From contig JADJMV010000007.1 in assembly GCA_016709445.1 (NCBI GenBank), positions 124,001-188,000 on the forward strand: a DNA stretch of 64,000 nt. The letters run 5' to 3'. A program made the position numbers and the translations under genes. The notes below the pieces were generated by a model. The model searched no databases and was not told the DNA's origin. It saw nothing but the letters and a program-made list of their open reading frames with translations. The DNA is from Phycisphaerales bacterium. GTDB taxonomy: Bacteria; Planctomycetota; Phycisphaerae; Phycisphaerales; UBA1924. How positions within the stretch are numbered: the first letter of the stretch is position 1; each line of letters starts with the position of its first letter. Below, piece after piece: positions 58,098-64,000 of this stretch.

Positions 58098-59150
58098 TCA
58101 AGTCCTCCTGCGGCGCACGCCGCAGCAAATGGCGACCAACGCGGCCTGCGAGAACGTTGCAGGGCTCGGTACAACTGTGACGAGCCGTAGCCCCTCGTAT
58201 CCTCCCGCGCTCCAAGGCGGTTGGGTCGATCCCAATCGAGAAGCTCGATCATCGATTTCAGCGATGGGCGCCTCGCTGCCGGCGTAGGAGCCCTCAAGAG
58301 CGCGGTTCGTCGGATGGTCGTCGAAGAAGACTTCCTCCGTCCACTCCTGGGTACCTCCCGCCACGTCGAGCAGGCCCCAGGGGGACTGCACCGAGGCGTA
58401 GGCCCCCAATGGAATGTCCCACTCCGCCCAGCCGGAGAGCTGGAAGCCGGCGTTGGCCTGGCCTTCCCCGGGTGGAGCGTAGACCGGCGACTCGTCGGAC
58501 ATGATCGAGTACTCCCACCACCCGGCCTGCCCGTCCCCGTAGCGGTCCGGGTCGTAGTGCGCGGCCTTGATCCACTCGTCGAGGGTCGGAATCCAGAACC
58601 GCGCGTCGGGATGGTGGGTGCGCTGATCGTTGAAGGTGCCGTCGCCGTTCTTGGTGAAGGTCGAGGTGTCGTAGGCGCCGTCCTCGATCGCCGCGAGATC
58701 GGACGACTTTCCGTTGTGCAGCCAGTTGCAGAGCATCGCGGCCTCGCGCCAGCTGATGCCGCCGACGGGGAGCATGTCGGGGCTCGCCACATCGCTCCGC
58801 AGGCGCCACCGCCGGCCCGGGCCGTCGTAGGTGGGGTCGGGCTCGGCCCCCCAGAACACGGGCTCGCCGAAGAACGTGTAGTCGTCAGACCGCGTGGAGT
58901 AGGTGTTGACGAACTCCATCCACTGCGCCGTGGTCACCTCGTCACGCCCGATCCTGTACTCGTAGTCCACGCGACCGCGTCCGGCCATGTTGCCCTGGTC
59001 ATCGCCCGGGTAGGCGTCGTTCCCTGGGTTGCCGATCGTCACCCAGTCGATGCCGTAGCCCTGTGCGGAGGCGATTCCCGCAACGAGAGCCAGGGCGCCG
59101 ACGAGGCCCAGTGCATGGGCGAGAGACCTGTATGGCGTTCCGTGTCCCAC
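58098..59150 (-). CDS. Secreted FGE/SUMF1-like protein with PEP-CTERM-like tail
   Basis: 350 residues from GTG 59150, GGAGGG nine bases upstream. Signal peptide (LGLVGALALVAGIASA-QG), then a formylglycine-generating-enzyme-like fold: VTIGNPGNDAYPGDDQG, RIGRDEVTTAQWMEFVN, LPVGGISWREAAMLCNWLHNG, FWIPTLDEWIKAAHYD, GLLDVAGGTQEW. The catalytic cysteine pair of true FGE is not apparent, so it is probably a non-catalytic binding fold. The end VPSPATFSQAALVAICCGVRRRRT is a sorting-signal-like motif, helix and Arg cluster. It stops four bases before the broken dockerin gene starts. Confidence 0.88.
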   Translation of the reverse strand: MGHGTPYRSLAHALGLVGALALVAGIASAQGYGIDWVTIGNPGNDAYPGDDQGNMAGRGRVDYEYRIGRDEVTTAQWMEFVNTYSTRSDDYTFFGEPVFWGAEPDPTYDGPGRRWRLRSDVASPDMLPVGGISWREAAMLCNWLHNGKSSDLAAIEDGAYDTSTFTKNGDGTFNDQRTHHPDARFWIPTLDEWIKAAHYDPDRYGDGQAGWWEYSIMSDESPVYAPPGEGQANAGFQLSGWAEWDIPLGAYASVQSPWGLLDVAGGTQEWTEEVFFDDHPTNRALEGSYAGSEAPIAEIDDRASRLGSTQPPWSAGGYEGLRLVTVVPSPATFSQAALVAICCGVRRRRT

Positions 59151-59315
59151 TGTCTGACCCTCCTTGTACCAGATCACGGTGGATGATGTTGCGACGCTTG
59201 GCGCTGACATCGGTTCTTCGCGCGAGCCTGATCCAGCATCGAGACGGCTGCATACGGCGGCATCCGCCGCACCCCGTGTGGGCTCCTGCCCAATCGCGCC
59301 GGAACTTACGCACCT

Positions 59316-60353
59316 TCACCGTGCCGCGGGAGACAGCGCGGGCGTCTGCGCCGGCACCCCCGGCACGCACGCCAGACCGTCGGGCACGTTGCCGGTCTCG
59401 ACCCGCTGCGTGACGGCGAGCGAGGCGAGGTCGAGCACGACGACCTCGTTGCGGCTGGAGTTGGCGACGAAGGCGGACTTGCCGTCGGGCGTGGAGAGAA
59501 TGCCGATCGGTCCCAGATCGCTGGAGGCTGCGCGGTCGAGCACCTTGATCCGCGCGATCTCCTTGCGTGATGGCGTGTCGAGCACGGCGACCTCGCCGGC
59601 GGTGGCGCAGCTCACGAGTATCCGAGCGCCGTCGGTCGTCGCCTTGCAGGGGATGGGGAAGCCCTTGCAGGGGACCGTGTCGATCACCGCGAGCGAGTCG
59701 GCGTCGATCACGCTCAGCGTGTCGGCGGCCCGGTTGCAGACCCAGACCTCCTTGCCGTCGGGCGTGACGTCGATCCCCTCGGAGCCCCGACCGGTGGGGA
59801 TGATCTTGAGGAGTTTGCGCTCGCGGAGATCGATGGCGCTGACCGTGCCGTCGGCGATGTTGCCGGTGAAGGCGCGGGAGCCGTCGGGGGTGACCGCGAC
59901 CATGTGGGATTGCTTGGCGCCGGTCGCGATGCGGGCGACGACCTCGCCCTTGGCGACATCGACGAGCACGAGCTGGCCCGATTGCTCGCATGTGGCCGCG
60001 AGGAGGCCGGAGCCGGGGACGAACGCGAGGCCGTGGGGAGCCTTGGACTCGCCGAGGTCGATGGTGGGGAACGGATCGGTCAGGCAGCCGAGGTTGAGCA
60101 CGGTGAGCGTTGAGGCCGTGGGGTCCTCGTAGTTCGCGGCGACGCCGAAAAGACGGTTCGGCGAGACCGCGGCCTCGTGGGGACCACGCCCGGCCGCGCA
60201 GGTGGCGCGCAACGCGCCGGAGGGCATGTCGATGAACCGGGCGTCGTTGTCCGCCTTGTCGAGAACAATCAGCATGCCCGTGGGCTGGGCGAGTCCGGGC
60301 CTGGCAAGCAACGCGAGGGTCAGCACCCCGAGGGGACGGGAGAGGGTCGGCAC
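59316..60353 (-). CDS. Secreted YVTN-type beta-propeller protein
   Basis: 345 residues from GTG 60353, AAAGGAG upstream. Signal peptide (LGVLTLALLARPGLA-QP), then seven-bladed YVTN/lactonase-like repeats: MLIVLDKADNDARFIDMPSG, SHMVAVTPDGSRAFTGNIADGTVSAIDL, EGIDVTPDGKEVWVCNRAADTLSVID, GILSTPDGKSAFVANSSRNEVVVLDL. The VTPDGxxxxVxNxxxxTxSVID repeat defines the family. Likely a surface or periplasmic binding protein; enzymatic activity not evident. Confidence 0.9.
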   Translation of the reverse strand: MPTLSRPLGVLTLALLARPGLAQPTGMLIVLDKADNDARFIDMPSGALRATCAAGRGPHEAAVSPNRLFGVAANYEDPTASTLTVLNLGCLTDPFPTIDLGESKAPHGLAFVPGSGLLAATCEQSGQLVLVDVAKGEVVARIATGAKQSHMVAVTPDGSRAFTGNIADGTVSAIDLRERKLLKIIPTGRGSEGIDVTPDGKEVWVCNRAADTLSVIDADSLAVIDTVPCKGFPIPCKATTDGARILVSCATAGEVAVLDTPSRKEIARIKVLDRAASSDLGPIGILSTPDGKSAFVANSSRNEVVVLDLASLAVTQRVETGNVPDGLACVPGVPAQTPALSPAAR

Positions 60354-60456
60354 TGTCGGGCTCCTTTCAGCGGGCGCGGAGTTCCCGCACTCTACCATGC
60401 CGCCGCGTGGATCCCGCAGGCTTCCCCGGAGGGCCCTGCCCCGGTAGACTAGGGCG

Positions 60457-61359
60457 ATGCTCCGCCGCGCCCGGGTTTCCGGCTTCACGCTGATCGAGCT
60501 GCTCGTCGTCATCGCGATCATCGCCCTGCTGATCGGGATCCTGCTCCCGGCGCTGGCGCAGGCGCGGGAGTCGGGCCGGACGGCCAAGTGCCTGAGCCAG
60601 ACACGCCACTCCATGCAGTCGACGATCGGCTTCACCATGCAGACCCAGGGGCAGGCCCCGATCGCCGGCCAGTGGTTCAAGTACAAGAACCGGGCGTTCG
60701 GGCGGGCCGACATCCAGGAGAAGAGCATCCGCGACAACCTGACCTTCTACTTCAACGACAAGCAGGGCGCGGAGCACCCGCTGCCCTTCTTCGCCCACCT
60801 GGCGCTCTTCGACGGCGTCGACTTTGATTACAGCTCGTGGGACGCGGTGAACCGGGCGTTCGGCGGCGACCCCAACGTCTACACCGCCCTGATCGACTAC
60901 TACACCTGCCCCTCCGACCGGACGAAGGAGGTCGGCAACGACGACCACCGGGGCCTGACCCTCGGCGCGGGGAGCACGCCCAACATGGACAAGTTCGTCG
61001 GCGAGATGACCTCGTACCTCTTCAACGAGGCGCTGCTCGGGCAGTTCACCAAGCAGGGCAAGGAGATGCGCCTTCTGGGCCGGATCGAGCGGGTGCTCTT
61101 CCCGACCGAGACGATGGTCTTCTGCGACGGCGAGCGGCGCCCCACGTTCGAGGGCCAGTTCATGACGATCTGGGACAATGTGGACGACCCCGAGTTCTCG
61201 CTCGGCGAGTACTACGCCTTCAAGAACGCCGACAACGACCTGCAGTTCGACAAGCAGCGCCACGGGGGCCACGCGGTGATCTCGTTCGTGGACGGCCACA
61301 GCGCGACCGTGGCGATCGGCGAGAAGCCCTTCAACGACGTGTACATCACGCGCCGGTGA
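60457..61359 (+). CDS. Prepilin-type protein with H-X9-DG box (DUF1559-like)
   Basis: 300 residues. Type IV prepilin-like N-terminus: RRARVSG|FTLIELLVVIAIIALLIGILLPAL, with cleavage after Gly9 and Glu at +5. The C-terminal part has RHGGHAVISFVDGHS, the H-X9-DG signature found in very large planctomycete families of pseudopilin-like secreted proteins. It would be processed by a prepilin peptidase and assembled into, or anchored by, a type II-like system; none of those genes is in the window. Divergent from the beta-propeller gene. Confidence 0.93.
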   Translation: MLRRARVSGFTLIELLVVIAIIALLIGILLPALAQARESGRTAKCLSQTRHSMQSTIGFTMQTQGQAPIAGQWFKYKNRAFGRADIQEKSIRDNLTFYFNDKQGAEHPLPFFAHLALFDGVDFDYSSWDAVNRAFGGDPNVYTALIDYYTCPSDRTKEVGNDDHRGLTLGAGSTPNMDKFVGEMTSYLFNEALLGQFTKQGKEMRLLGRIERVLFPTETMVFCDGERRPTFEGQFMTIWDNVDDPEFSLGEYYAFKNADNDLQFDKQRHGGHAVISFVDGHSATVAIGEKPFNDVYITRR

Positions 61360-61547
61360 GCGGCCGAAGATGGTTCGTCGCCGAGGTCGTTGGGAAGCCC
61401 CGGGGCGGGTCCGAAGCAATGCCACCGGGCCAAGCCAACCTCTCGAACCTCCCTGTGCGGCTTCAGCGAACTCGGCGGTGCGACCCTTCCCGCCTCCCCG
61501 GCGTGGACGCGCCGCCACTCCCGCGATGCCCGGTCCGGGCAGGGTTG

Positions 61548-64000
<2,453 letters not shown>

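Overview
The window looks like chromosomal DNA of a planctomycete, most likely class Phycisphaerae. The evidence is very high GC; secreted proteins ending in a PEP-CTERM-like tail (a VPAPGALPLLALGGLAALRRRR-type tail at 11468-12370 and a related tail at 58098-59150); dockerin-like DxDxDG tails (13429-14154, 56356-58094); a prepilin-type protein with an H-X9-DG box (60457-61359); membrane proteins carrying a CxxCxYxLxGL...CPECG zinc ribbon; and housekeeping genes scattered rather than grouped in the operons familiar from E. coli. No rRNA, tRNA or CRISPR was found.

Layout. 1-7.1 kb: PAS-LuxR regulator (cut by the left edge), small conserved genes, glycine-rich RRM protein, membrane-anchored MsrB-MsrA, beta-carbonic-anhydrase-like protein, MacB-type permease, infC with a probable ATC start. 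7.4-12.4 kb: Ser/Thr kinase divergent from a PcrA/UvrD helicase, then a PEP-CTERM-like protein. 12.5-16.9 kb: Bax inhibitor-1 family protein, dockerin-tailed protein, and a divergent oxyR-catalase pair with an OxyR-type half site between them. 17-25 kb: guaB, three tandem paralogous small membrane proteins, aat, a frameshifted membrane gene coupled to an unknown gene, and a large DUF255 thioredoxin-fold protein. 25-26.6 kb: a lone Y1 (IS200/RAYT-like) transposase between two copies of a large palindromic repeat, plus a field of short palindromes. 26.6-41.7 kb: aroC, purA, an FHA protein, hemW, an RluA-type pseudouridine synthase, pgl-zwf, thiE, a 58-bp tandem array, a DinB-like protein and rimO. 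41.8-52.3 kb: an MshEN-domain protein, mnmE (frameshifted) downstream of yidC and a phosphoesterase, two tandem clpP genes, htpX, a TauE/SafE permease and a 3D-domain wall protein. 52.3-64 kb: carB, a broken dockerin-tailed gene, a secreted FGE-like protein, a secreted beta-propeller, a prepilin-like protein, and uvrA running off the right edge.

Genes that work together include zwf-pgl (oxidative pentose phosphate entry), oxyR-catalase plus MsrB-MsrA (oxidative stress), guaB/purA (purine branch points, not adjacent), yidC-mnmE (a gene order conserved in many bacteria), and clpP1-clpP2 with aat, HtpX and the Bax-I protein as protein-quality functions.

The most unusual structure is a dispersed polypurine repeat (GGAGAGACGGAGAGACGAAGTG and the related GGGACAGA type). 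It lies in intergenic DNA at four places, one of which runs into the end of aat. It also occurs in frame inside two highly conserved genes, in the carB inter-half linker and in a uvrA loop between signature and Walker B. Three genes carry single-base lesions (mnmE, the 22.1-kb membrane gene, the 56-58-kb secreted gene), most at short homopolymers, so real decay and consensus error must be separated.
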